Shown one piece after another: positions 38,508 to 46,501 of a stretch of DNA of 64,000 nt. Source of the DNA: an uncultured Clostridia bacterium (GTDB taxonomy: Bacteria; Bacillota; Clostridia; TANB77; CAG-508). Position numbers and translations under genes: made by a program. Position 1 is the first letter of the stretch. The number at the start of each line of letters is the position of its first letter. The stretch lies in assembly GCA_934167175.1 (NCBI GenBank), contig CAKPKF010000005.1:1-64000 (forward strand), in the 5' to 3' direction. The notes under the pieces are model-generated. The model worked only from the letters and a program-made list of their open reading frames with translations. It made no database searches and was not told where the DNA came from.

Positions 38508-39269
38508 ATGTTTGAAAACATTATGAAATTTTTTAAAAGACTGTTAAAGTCAGAGGAAACAGAAACTAATTCTAAAGAATCTGCAAAAGAAAGATTACAT
38601 TTAGTATTAATGCAGGATAGAGCAAATATATCTGCTGATTTCCTAGACTTAATGAAACAAGAGATAATTGAAGTTATAAAAAAATACATAGATGTGGATG
38701 AAAATGAAATAGATGTAAAACTTACTAATAAGGAAAATGATGACGGAACAAATGGTTCACCAGTGTTGTATGCAAATATTCCAATAGTAAGTATAAAAAA
38801 TGAAGTAAGAGCATTAAATAATGAAGATGCGAAAAATAAATCTGAAAAAGCACAAGAGAAAAAAGATTTAGAAGAAGCTAAAAAAATAGTTAAAAAAGAA
38901 GAAAATTCTAAAAAGGAAAAGGTAAAAGCAACTGTAGAAGAAAAAGAAAAGATTGTAGAAGAGGAAAAAAATGATGATGTAATGGTTAAAGAACCAGAAG
39001 AAAAAGAAGATAAAACAACAAAGAAAACTGTAAAAAAGGCTAAAACTACAGCTAAAAAATCAACTACAAAAAAGAAAGTGGAAGATGAAAAAGAAAAAGT
39101 AGCAGATCAAAAAGAGGAAAGTGTAGAAAAAGAAGAAAAACCTAAAGAAACAGAAAAGAAAACACAGGCAAAACCAAAAACAACAACTAAGAAAAAAACA
39201 ACATCAAAAACAACAAAGAAAACGACAACTAAGTCAGCTACAAAAACAACGAAAGATAAAAAAGAATAA
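38508..39269 (+). CDS. minE: MinE-like cell-division topological factor with a long Lys/Glu/Thr-rich tail
   Basis: 253 residues, against about 90 for ordinary MinE. Residues 1-95 show the MinE pattern: amphipathic MFENIMKFFKRLLKS, then AKERLHLVLMQDRANIS (the MinD-binding helix/strand) and a dimerisation half ending YANIPIV. Residues 105-253 are low complexity: acidic-basic Lys/Glu blocks and then KKTTTKKST-type repeats that look like histone H1 tails. This tail would be disordered and positively charged, so it may bind DNA or the membrane. It lies 27 bases after minD and 20 before rodA. The MinE head is clear; the role of the tail is not. Confidence 0.85.
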   Translation: MFENIMKFFKRLLKSEETETNSKESAKERLHLVLMQDRANISADFLDLMKQEIIEVIKKYIDVDENEIDVKLTNKENDDGTNGSPVLYANIPIVSIKNEVRALNNEDAKNKSEKAQEKKDLEEAKKIVKKEENSKKEKVKATVEEKEKIVEEEKNDDVMVKEPEEKEDKTTKKTVKKAKTTAKKSTTKKKVEDEKEKVADQKEESVEKEEKPKETEKKTQAKPKTTTKKKTTSKTTKKTTTKSATKTTKDKKE

Positions 39270-39289
39270 TAATATATAGAGGTTGGTAA

Positions 39290-40399
39290 ATGAGAAATAG
39301 AATATTAAAAAATATCCAATGGGAAATACTTATATGTTGTCTAGTATTATTAGCAATAGGAGGTCTAGCATTATTTTCCGCTACACATGATACAGATTAT
39401 GAAGAACTAAAAAAACAAATAACATGGTTAGTAATAAGTATTCCTATAGTAATAATTGTAATAAGTATAGATTATAATTTTATTGCTAAAGTGTCACCAG
39501 TATTTTATGGGATATTTATACTGCTCTTGATAGCAGTATTGTTTACTAAACCAGTAAATGGTGCAAGAAGTTGGTTTGAAGTTAATAGTATGTTTAAATT
39601 TCAACCAGCAGAGTTTGCAAAAATTTTTGTAATAGTATTTCTTTCTTATGTAATTTCTAAAATACAAGAAAGAAACAAGGAAGAAATTAATAAACCATTA
39701 AAATTATTAGGTAGTTTAGCAATTGTTATGATACCAGTTTTATTCATAGTAAAGCAGCCGGATTATGGAACTGCAATTGCATTTATGATAGCAACAGCAG
39801 CAATATTATTTACAGCAGGAATAGACAAAAAATATATAATAATAACAAGTATAATAGTAATCATAGCATTACCATTAATGTATAAATTTGTATTACCAGA
39901 GCATGCAAAAACGAGAATAAATGTGTTCTTAAATCCAGACCTAGATCCAAGAGGCTCAGGATATAATGTTATTCAATCAAAATTAGCTATTGGGTCTGGA
40001 GAGTTATTTGGAATGGGACTATTAAAAGGAAATCAAACACAGTTAGGTTTTTTGCATCCTAAAACAACAGACTTTATATACTCAGTAATAGGAGAAGAAA
40101 TGGGATTTGTAGTAGCAGGAGCAGTTATAATATTATACGTTATATTAATAACTAAATCCATATATGTAGCTAAAACTGCTAGAGATGATTTAGGTTCCTA
40201 TATAGCAATGGGAATTGTAGGAATCTTCTTTTTCCATATGGTAGAAAATATAGGTATGACTATAGGAATATTACCAATAACTGGTGTACCTCTTCCTTTT
40301 GTAAGCTACGGAGGAAGTTCATTACTTACGAATTTAATATGTATAGGATTATTATTAAATATAAGCGGAAGAAGGCATAAAGCTATATTCATGAGTTAG
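39290..40399 (+). CDS. rodA: SEDS-family cell-wall polymerase RodA (FtsW/SpoVE possible)
   Basis: 369 residues, ten membrane helices. SEDS signatures present: VNGARSWFEV with the adjacent FQPAEFAK (conserved Pro-Ala-Glu), KQPDYGTAIAFMIATAAI, and GVPLPFVSYGGSS. The size and the GARSW start of the loop suit RodA, which polymerises peptidoglycan glycan strands for elongation; FtsW and SpoVE are paralogues that sequence alone does not fully exclude. Position after minDE is typical for rodA in Clostridia. Ribosome binding site GAGGTTGG before ATG 39290. Confidence 0.85.
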   Translation: MRNRILKNIQWEILICCLVLLAIGGLALFSATHDTDYEELKKQITWLVISIPIVIIVISIDYNFIAKVSPVFYGIFILLLIAVLFTKPVNGARSWFEVNSMFKFQPAEFAKIFVIVFLSYVISKIQERNKEEINKPLKLLGSLAIVMIPVLFIVKQPDYGTAIAFMIATAAILFTAGIDKKYIIITSIIVIIALPLMYKFVLPEHAKTRINVFLNPDLDPRGSGYNVIQSKLAIGSGELFGMGLLKGNQTQLGFLHPKTTDFIYSVIGEEMGFVVAGAVIILYVILITKSIYVAKTARDDLGSYIAMGIVGIFFFHMVENIGMTIGILPITGVPLPFVSYGGSSLLTNLICIGLLLNISGRRHKAIFMS

Positions 40400-40410
40400 G
40401 GAGTAATAGA

Positions 40411-41388
40411 ATGTATTTGAATAAACTAAAAATAGGAAATGTTGAATTAGATAACAATGTAATATTAGCACCAATGGCAGGTATAACAGACCTGCCATTT
40501 AGAATTATATGTAAAGAATTTGGGTGTGGGCTAGTTTGTACAGAAATGGCAAGTAGTAAAGCAATTTTTTATAATGATGAAAAAACAAAAAGAATATTAA
40601 ACATTGAAGGTGAAAAAAGACCAATTTCAGTTCAAATTTTTGGAAGTGATTTAGAAGCATTAAAATTTACTGCGAAATATGTTTCAAATTTTGCAGATAT
40701 TATAGATATAAATATGGGATGTCCAGCACCAAAAGTTGTAAAAAATGGAGATGGTAGTAAATTACTTACAAACTTAGATTTGTTAGAAAAGGTAGTAAAT
40801 GTTGTGGTAAGTAATTCTAAAGTACCTGTAACAGTAAAGATAAGGACTGGGTGGAATGAGGATAATATAGTAGCTGTAGAAGCAGCAAAAATAATAGAGA
40901 AACAAGGAGCTTCTGCAATAACTGTTCATGGTAGAACCAGAGAACAATATTATAGTGGTCAGGTAAATTTAGATATTATAAAAAGAGTAAAAGAGAGTGT
41001 AAATATACCAGTAATAGGAAATGGAGATATTAAATCTGGAAAAGATGCTGCAAAGATGTTTGAATATACAGGAGTAGATGGTATTATGTGTGGAAGGGCA
41101 GCTTTAGGAGCACCATGGATTTTTGAAGAAATAATTGACTACTTAAATGGAAAAGAAGAGAGAAATAATTATCCAAGTATAGAAGAAAGATTAAATATTA
41201 TAAAAAAACATATAGAATTAGAAGTAAAAGAAAAAGGTGAAATAACGGCGATAAGAGAAATGAGAAAACATTTAGCTTGGTATACTAAGAGTTTGAAAAA
41301 CTCTAGTAATTTTAGACAAAATATAAATAAATTGGAAACTAAAGAAGAAGTTATAGCTAGTCTAACAGAATACTTTAAAACATTATAG
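40411..41388 (+). CDS. dusB: tRNA-dihydrouridine synthase
   Basis: 325 residues. The FMN-binding TIM barrel shows LAPMAGITDLPFR, INMGCPAPKVVKNGDGS, the catalytic-Cys region MGCP, VKIRTGWN, VHGRTREQYYSG and GNGDIKSG, ending GIMCGRAALGAPW. It reduces uridine to dihydrouridine in tRNA D-loops. DusB-type clustering after minDE and rodA suggests one transcript. A terminator follows at once. Confidence 0.92.
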   Translation: MYLNKLKIGNVELDNNVILAPMAGITDLPFRIICKEFGCGLVCTEMASSKAIFYNDEKTKRILNIEGEKRPISVQIFGSDLEALKFTAKYVSNFADIIDINMGCPAPKVVKNGDGSKLLTNLDLLEKVVNVVVSNSKVPVTVKIRTGWNEDNIVAVEAAKIIEKQGASAITVHGRTREQYYSGQVNLDIIKRVKESVNIPVIGNGDIKSGKDAAKMFEYTGVDGIMCGRAALGAPWIFEEIIDYLNGKEERNNYPSIEERLNIIKKHIELEVKEKGEITAIREMRKHLAWYTKSLKNSSNFRQNINKLETKEEVIASLTEYFKTL

Positions 41389-41398
41389 AATATAAATA

Positions 41399-41434
41399 AA
41401 AAGAATAGATTATTAAATAATCTATTCTTTTTTT
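41399..41434 (+). terminator. intrinsic terminator
   Basis: AAGAATAGATTA / TAATCTATTCTT with a 5-base loop and seven T; ends the minDE-rodA-dusB transcript. Confidence 0.88.
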
Positions 41435-41515
41435 AACCTAAAAGTAAAAGACTATGTATTAAATATATATAGTGTATGCCAAATTTCAAAATGCTTATTG
41501 ATAGGAGTGAAAAAA

Positions 41516-42193
41516 ATGGGAAAAAGAAAAATGTTTATCTTTTTTTTAATATTATTTTTAATGTTTATAATAGTTTTAATTTTTTTATTCCAAAAAACTT
41601 ATAAAAATAATAATTTTGGAAATAATATAAATAATAAAAATTCAGAAGAAATTAAAAATTATATTTTAAGCATTAGTTCTTATGAAGCACAAATAGAGGT
41701 AGAAGTAAAGAGTAATAAAAATCATAATAAATATATCATGAATCAAAAATATGCAGAACCAAATATATATAAACAGGAAATCTTAGAACCAAGCAATATA
41801 AAAAATTTGATAATAACATATGATGGAAAAAATCTAAAAATAGAAAATTCAAAAATAAACTTAAATGAATTATATGAAAATTATAATTGTATTACTGAAA
41901 ATTTTTTGTATATAACATCATTTGTGGAAAATTATAAAAAAGATAATAATTCAATTTGCATAGAAGAAAATAATCAAATAATAATGGAAGCAAATAATAA
42001 TATAAACAATAAATATGCTACATATAAAAAATTATATATAAATAAAGAAGATGGAAAACCTATCAAAATGGAAATATTAGATATTAACAAAAACATAATA
42101 GTAAACATAAAATATAATGAGATAAAAATAAATAATGTAAAAAAAGAAGATGTTTTAGCATTTAAGCTATATTTTGAAAAATTAGATATATAA
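41516..42193 (+). CDS. exported or membrane-anchored protein of unknown function
   Basis: About 225 residues. An N-terminal hydrophobic helix (MFIFFLILFLMFIIVLIFLF) anchors it; no lipobox Cys is visible. The remaining part is a mainly beta, Asn- and Lys-rich soluble domain (IEVEVKSNKNHNKYIMNQKY, NLIITYDGKNLKIEN) whose rhythm resembles LolA/LppX-type lipid-carrier folds. That is only an impression. The ribosome binding site ATAGGAGTG supports ATG 41516 over an in-frame ATG at 41498. The mazF-like gene follows after about 98 bases. Confidence 0.6.
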   Translation: MGKRKMFIFFLILFLMFIIVLIFLFQKTYKNNNFGNNINNKNSEEIKNYILSISSYEAQIEVEVKSNKNHNKYIMNQKYAEPNIYKQEILEPSNIKNLIITYDGKNLKIENSKINLNELYENYNCITENFLYITSFVENYKKDNNSICIEENNQIIMEANNNINNKYATYKKLYINKEDGKPIKMEILDINKNIIVNIKYNEIKINNVKKEDVLAFKLYFEKLDI

Positions 42194-42291
42194 TAAATAG
42201 ATAAAACAATTCACTTGTACTATATTTATCTCGACTAATGTTTAAAATATAAAAACAGAATTAGAAATAAAAAGTAGCAGGAGTGAATAAT

Positions 42292-42642
42292 ATGATAGTA
42301 AAAAGAGGAGATATGTTTTATGCAGATTTAAGCCCGGTGGTAGGTTCAGAACAAGGTGGAATAAGACCTGTATTAATTATACAAAATGACATGGGAAATA
42401 AATATAGTCCTACTGTAATAGCAGCAGCTATTACATCTCAGATAGGAAAAAATAAACTTCCAACACATATAGAGTTGGATTCAAAGAAAAACGGATTAAA
42501 GGCAGATTCAGTAGTGTTAACAGAACAAATTAGAACAATAGATAAGAGTAGATTAAAAGAAAAGATTGGTCATATTGATGATGATAATATAATAACTAAA
42601 ATAAATAATGCACTAGGAGTTAGTTTCGGATTGGGAGAATAA
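42292..42642 (+). CDS. ndoA: MazF/NdoA-type endoribonuclease toxin
   Basis: 116 residues. It matches the PemK/MazF family in full: RGDMFYADLSPVVGSEQGG, RPVLIIQND, AAAITSQIGK, LTEQIRTIDKSRL and GVSFGL. It cuts single-stranded RNA at specific short sites to halt translation. The antitoxin (EndoAI/MazE), normally encoded just upstream, is absent: the preceding 98 bases are noncoding and the next gene upstream is a membrane-anchored protein. ATG 42292 has GCAGGAG about eight bases upstream; an in-frame GTG at 42283 lies inside it. Confidence 0.9.
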   Translation: MIVKRGDMFYADLSPVVGSEQGGIRPVLIIQNDMGNKYSPTVIAAAITSQIGKNKLPTHIELDSKKNGLKADSVVLTEQIRTIDKSRLKEKIGHIDDDNIITKINNALGVSFGLGE

Positions 42643-42661
42643 GAGTTAAAACAAAAAAAAG

Positions 42662-42689
42662 TTGACAATTTTGATAAATATGATATAAT
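42662..42689 (+). promoter_or_regulatory. sigma-A type promoter
   Basis: TTGACA (42662-42667), 16 bases, TATAAT (42684-42689), directing the small gene at 42734. Confidence 0.75.
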
Positions 42690-42733
42690 GGTACACATAA
42701 AAAGTTGCAAAAGCAACAATAGGAGGCATACAA

Positions 42734-43045
42734 ATGAAAAAAATTTGCTTAGTTATTGTGGCCAGTGTTTTATTATATATTGTTGGAATAATAATATATG
42801 ATGAAGCGACAGTAAAAGATTACGATGGAATCTTTTTAAGTAAAGGATATATGGGTTCAGACATATACGTAAGAGTAAAAGATTGTGAGGAATCTAAAGA
42901 GGAAAATGCTGAAAAAGCATTTGTGGTGAATTGTAATTACTCTGATATTATAATTGGCAAAAGAGCCATTATAAGTGTAAAAGGAGCAAGAATACCGTTT
43001 ACTCAAAAATATCCTAGAATTGTAAGAATTGAATATAGTTATTAA
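42734..43045 (+). CDS. small membrane-anchored protein of unknown function
   Basis: 103 residues. One N-terminal membrane helix (ICLVIVASVLLYIVGIIIY) is followed by a small beta-rich extracytoplasmic domain with two cysteines (VKDCEESK and VNCNYSD), which could form a disulfide. It is a single-gene unit with a consensus promoter, AGGAGG ribosome binding site and strong terminator, so it is expressed. I recognise no family. Confidence 0.72.
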   Translation: MKKICLVIVASVLLYIVGIIIYDEATVKDYDGIFLSKGYMGSDIYVRVKDCEESKEENAEKAFVVNCNYSDIIIGKRAIISVKGARIPFTQKYPRIVRIEYSY

Positions 43046-43048
43046 AAA

Positions 43049-43085
43049 AAGTCTGGTAAGTAGGAAAGCTTACCAGACTTTTTTA
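43049..43085. terminator. bidirectional terminator
   Basis: 12-bp stem AAGTCTGGTAAG / CTTACCAGACTT, 8-base loop, with A and T runs on both sides. It sits between two convergent genes. Confidence 0.9.
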
Positions 43086-43982
43086 AAACATACGTAATCT
43101 TTTTAATTGGTGCAATTCTTTAAACAATCTATTTAAAAGATCTTTTCTAAGGACTAAAGCATCTCTGTATTCGGATAGTACAGTTACACAATTATCCATA
43201 GTTTCACCAGTTCTTAATAGTACGCGAACTCCCTCAGAATAATATTCTCTATTTTGTTTAAATTTTGCTCTATGACATTTATTGTAATATTTTTCGACTA
43301 ATTCTAGACGTTTTATTTCATCTTTTAGATATTTTATATAATCATAAGTACAACTGATTTCATAAGCGGTATCATCAATAACTACTTTAATAAGTGCTTT
43401 TAAAATAGGCTTGCTTATTTTTCCATGTTTTTCATCATCTATTAAAATCTTTATTGTATCTGTTATATCAACATGAGATTTATATTGTCTTTTACTAACA
43501 ATGGCATCATAAGTGTCAGCAACACGAATTATTTTTCCCTCAAGAGGAATATCTTTTCCTTTAAGACCTTCAGGATATCCAGAACCATCTAATGCTTCGT
43601 GATGGTATAATGGACCAGCTATATATTTACGTAACTGCAAATCATTTCTGCACATTTTTGCTCCAATAGTAGTGTGAGTTTTCATTATTTCATATTCTTC
43701 ATCTGTAAGCTGATCTCTTTTTTGTAGTATTTTGGCAGGAATAAATAATTTTCCAATATCATGAAGATATGCGCAAATTGTACAATAAACAATAAATTCT
43801 TTTGGCAAATGCATATACTCGCATATTCTACATGTTACATTGGCAACATTTTCACAATGTTTTCTAGTGTATACATCTAGATTATCAAGCATGTTTAATT
43901 GATATCTCATACTACCTGTTAAGTCATAAGCATTTAAATTGGTTTTTTTATAGAAATCTAATTCTTCATTTTTTCCAAACAT
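43083..43982 (-). CDS. HD-GYP domain protein (probable cyclic di-GMP phosphodiesterase)
   Basis: About 299 residues. The HD part has YLHDIGKLFIP (metal-binding His-Asp), and the GYP part has LYHHEALDGSGYPEGL, followed by IIRVADTYDAIVS, a characteristic HD-GYP set. Such enzymes cleave cyclic di-GMP. The C-terminal third (about 200-299) is helical and may be a regulatory part. With the GGDEF protein at 2443 this points to cyclic di-GMP signalling in the organism. Start at 43982 is preferred because TTAGGAG then sits at the usual spacing; an in-frame ATG at 44000 overlaps that site. Confidence 0.85.
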   Translation of the reverse strand: MFGKNEELDFYKKTNLNAYDLTGSMRYQLNMLDNLDVYTRKHCENVANVTCRICEYMHLPKEFIVYCTICAYLHDIGKLFIPAKILQKRDQLTDEEYEIMKTHTTIGAKMCRNDLQLRKYIAGPLYHHEALDGSGYPEGLKGKDIPLEGKIIRVADTYDAIVSKRQYKSHVDITDTIKILIDDEKHGKISKPILKALIKVVIDDTAYEISCTYDYIKYLKDEIKRLELVEKYYNKCHRAKFKQNREYYSEGVRVLLRTGETMDNCVTVLSEYRDALVLRKDLLNRLFKELHQLKRLRMF

Positions 43983-44166
43983 AATAAATCTCCTAATCAT
44001 TAGTATATTTATATAATATCATTAAAGAAAAATAAAAGCAATAGTGAATAAAAGGAAAAATTTATCGAAAAAAAATAAAAAGAGAAAAATATATAGAAAA
44101 AAAAGCATATATATGATATAAAATATAATATATACGGTTTTGAGTATAGTGTAAAAGGAGGTAACA

Positions 44167-44679
44167 ATGGACAAAATAAAAACATTAATAGATGAAAAAA
44201 CACTAGAAAAAAGAATAGAAGAATTAGCAATGCAAATAGAAAAAGATTATAAAGGAAAAGAATTAGTTTTTTTAGGAATACTAAAAGGCTCTGTAATGTT
44301 TATGACAGAATTGGCTAAAAAAATTAAAAGTAATGTAGAATTTGAATTTATGGAGGTTTCTAGCTATTCTGGAACAGAGAGTACTGGAAGAATTAAAGTT
44401 AGCAAAGATATAAGAGATTCAATAGAGGGAAAAGATGTTATAATTGTAGAAGATATAATTGATACAGGTCGAACACTTACATATTTAGTAGAATATTTAA
44501 AAGATAAAAAGCCAAATAGTTTAAAAATAGCTACTATGTTGTCAAAAGAAGCAAGAAGAGAAAAATTTGTTAAAGTTGATTACATAGGTTTTGAAATAGA
44601 AGATAAATTTGTTATAGGATATGGATTAGACTATGATGAAAAATATAGAAATTTACATTATATAGGTTATATAGAGTAA
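44167..44679 (+). CDS. hpt: hypoxanthine phosphoribosyltransferase
   Basis: 170 residues, normal length. VIIVEDIIDTGRTLTYL is the PRPP-binding signature, LGILKGSVMFMTELA is the N-terminal family motif, and the C-terminal VIGYGLDYDEKYRNL completes the match. It salvages hypoxanthine (and guanine) to IMP/GMP. The ribosome binding site AAAGGAGG precedes ATG 44167. Confidence 0.93.
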   Translation: MDKIKTLIDEKTLEKRIEELAMQIEKDYKGKELVFLGILKGSVMFMTELAKKIKSNVEFEFMEVSSYSGTESTGRIKVSKDIRDSIEGKDVIIVEDIIDTGRTLTYLVEYLKDKKPNSLKIATMLSKEARREKFVKVDYIGFEIEDKFVIGYGLDYDEKYRNLHYIGYIE

Positions 44680-44718
44680 AAATGTATAAATTGAAATTTA
44701 AGAAAATTTGGTGATTAC

Positions 44719-46317
44719 ATGGAGATAAAAAAAGGAAATTTAACAATAAAATTGGAAGAAGATAAAGGAAAAATGCTAAAAGAGATTAAAGAACTTGATA
44801 AATTATTAAGTATATTAGAAAAAAATCCACAACAATGTATTTTGGCAGGAAAAACACAATTTATTGGTAAAGAAGGAAAAGGAAATAGATCTAGATATGA
44901 GCATTCCGAGAATATAAATAACATAGCTAGTGAAATAATTGACCAAATATATGATAGAGTAGTTCCAGAAAATATAAAAAAAGAAGAATTTTATAAATTA
45001 AATTTGCAGATAGCAAAAAAATATACCTATATCATAAGTAAGACTCATGATATAGGCCATACGCCATATGGACATTTGGGAGAAAGAGTATTAAATGAAT
45101 TTGTAAGTACACAGAAAATTTCAGCAGAAGATACAAGAAAAATAATGAAAAAAAGAAGAAAAATATTCGGAAAAGAATATGAAAAAAGACAAGGACATAC
45201 GGAAAATTATAAAGGGAATATAAGTTTTGAACATAATGAGAAAAGTGCAGAAATAGCATATAATATTCTTAAAAATTCAAATGTCGATTTGAATAATATA
45301 AATGTAGATAGAATAATAAAGGGGATTTTAGCACATAGCACAAGTAGAGTAAAAGAAGATATAGTACCGAATGATATTGTTATACAAGCAGTAAGGCGAA
45401 CCGATAAAATAGAATATATAAATAAAGATTTAGAAGAAATAAAAAAGTATATTAATACAGAATCTATAGAAAATGATGAAGTAAAGAATTTTATTAATAA
45501 ACCAATAAAAAATAGAGTTGAATATGTAATAAATGGAATTGTTGACGGCGCAATAAAAAATGGAAAAATAGATGATAAAATACCAGAATTAAAATTATTG
45601 AAAAAATCGGATAAATTAAAATCGGATGTAATATTATTCATGGGAAGAAATGGAAAACAAGGTTTAATAATAGATGAAAATTCAGAGCGAATATCATTAA
45701 TGATGAAAAGAATATTGAAGTATTATATGAATAATATTGAAGAAACTCAGTCAAATAAATTTAGGTTAGTACATCCAATAAATAAAGAATCAGAAAAGAA
45801 TAATCAAAAAATAGAAATTAAGTTAAATGAATTAGATGAAACTGATATAGAAAAAGTAATAACCTTTATGTGTAATATGGATGACAATCAGTTAAAACAA
45901 ATATATATGCGTTTAGTGAGACAAAGAATTACACATGGTAAAGGAAGTGGTGTTGAACCTATATCAAAAAAAGAGATAGAAAAAATAAAAAAGAAAAATG
46001 TATCTAAAAGAGTAATTAAAATGCAACAAAAGATGATGGAAGAAGATGATGAAGCAATTCCATATACAAGAACAGAATGTATAAATATATTAAAAAGCGA
46101 AAATGAAAAATTTTTCAATGAAAGATTAACAGAAGAAGGAAGAAACAAAGTAAGAAAAACAGCCAAAAAACATAAAAAAGAAAATGAAATCGATAAAAAA
46201 TTAATTGAATTGATGAAAGTAGCAGATAGAAAAAGAGCAGAAATAAAAGAAGGAGAACTTTCAGTGTCAGAAAAAACTAAATTTAGAAAAATGGCAAAAG
46301 AAATTGATCAAAGATAA
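44719..46317 (+). CDS. HD-domain protein related to dGTP triphosphohydrolase
   Basis: 532 residues. The Dgt-type metal motifs are present: SRYEHSENI (first His), SKTHDIGHTPYGHLGERVL (His-Asp and the glycine-rich loop typical of dGTPases) and, later, SFEHNEKSAEI. A further RRTDKIEYINKDL segment matches the family's fourth metal-binding region. The C-terminal 200 residues are strongly basic and helical and unlike ordinary Dgt. The enzyme probably removes triphosphate from dNTPs; specificity is not known. It lies 39 bases after hpt, consistent with a nucleotide-metabolism pair. ATG 44719 is preceded by only a weak ribosome binding site. Confidence 0.78.
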   Translation: MEIKKGNLTIKLEEDKGKMLKEIKELDKLLSILEKNPQQCILAGKTQFIGKEGKGNRSRYEHSENINNIASEIIDQIYDRVVPENIKKEEFYKLNLQIAKKYTYIISKTHDIGHTPYGHLGERVLNEFVSTQKISAEDTRKIMKKRRKIFGKEYEKRQGHTENYKGNISFEHNEKSAEIAYNILKNSNVDLNNINVDRIIKGILAHSTSRVKEDIVPNDIVIQAVRRTDKIEYINKDLEEIKKYINTESIENDEVKNFINKPIKNRVEYVINGIVDGAIKNGKIDDKIPELKLLKKSDKLKSDVILFMGRNGKQGLIIDENSERISLMMKRILKYYMNNIEETQSNKFRLVHPINKESEKNNQKIEIKLNELDETDIEKVITFMCNMDDNQLKQIYMRLVRQRITHGKGSGVEPISKKEIEKIKKKNVSKRVIKMQQKMMEEDDEAIPYTRTECINILKSENEKFFNERLTEEGRNKVRKTAKKHKKENEIDKKLIELMKVADRKRAEIKEGELSVSEKTKFRKMAKEIDQR

Positions 46318-46330
46318 TATTAAATATAAA

Positions 46331-46365
46331 AATAACAAGTTTTCAAAAAATGAAAATTTGTTATT
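46331..46365 (+). terminator. hairpin terminator (weak T run)
   Basis: AATAACAAGTTTTC / GAAAATTTGTTATT with imperfect middle; separates the dGTPase-like gene from smc. The rest of the gap to 46501 shows nothing clear. Confidence 0.6.
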
Positions 46366-46501
46366 ATTAATGAATAAAACAAAAAATATTTATAAATTTA
46401 ATGTAATGATATAAGTTGTTTTATTATATGAAGAAAAAATAACAAAAGAGTATAAGAAAAATAATATACAAAATATAAAATAGCGAAAAGGATGGTACAT
46501 A

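Noticed and set aside
38870..39269. Lysine-rich minE tail as a separate gene or frame error
   Set aside because: The tail is in the same uninterrupted frame as the MinE head, with no ribosome binding site or start at the junction.
43083..44230. Long minus- and plus-strand overlapping ORFs of low complexity (Phe/Leu/Ile-rich)
   Set aside because: They are antisense shadows of A/T-rich coding sequence, without ribosome binding sites or conserved motifs.
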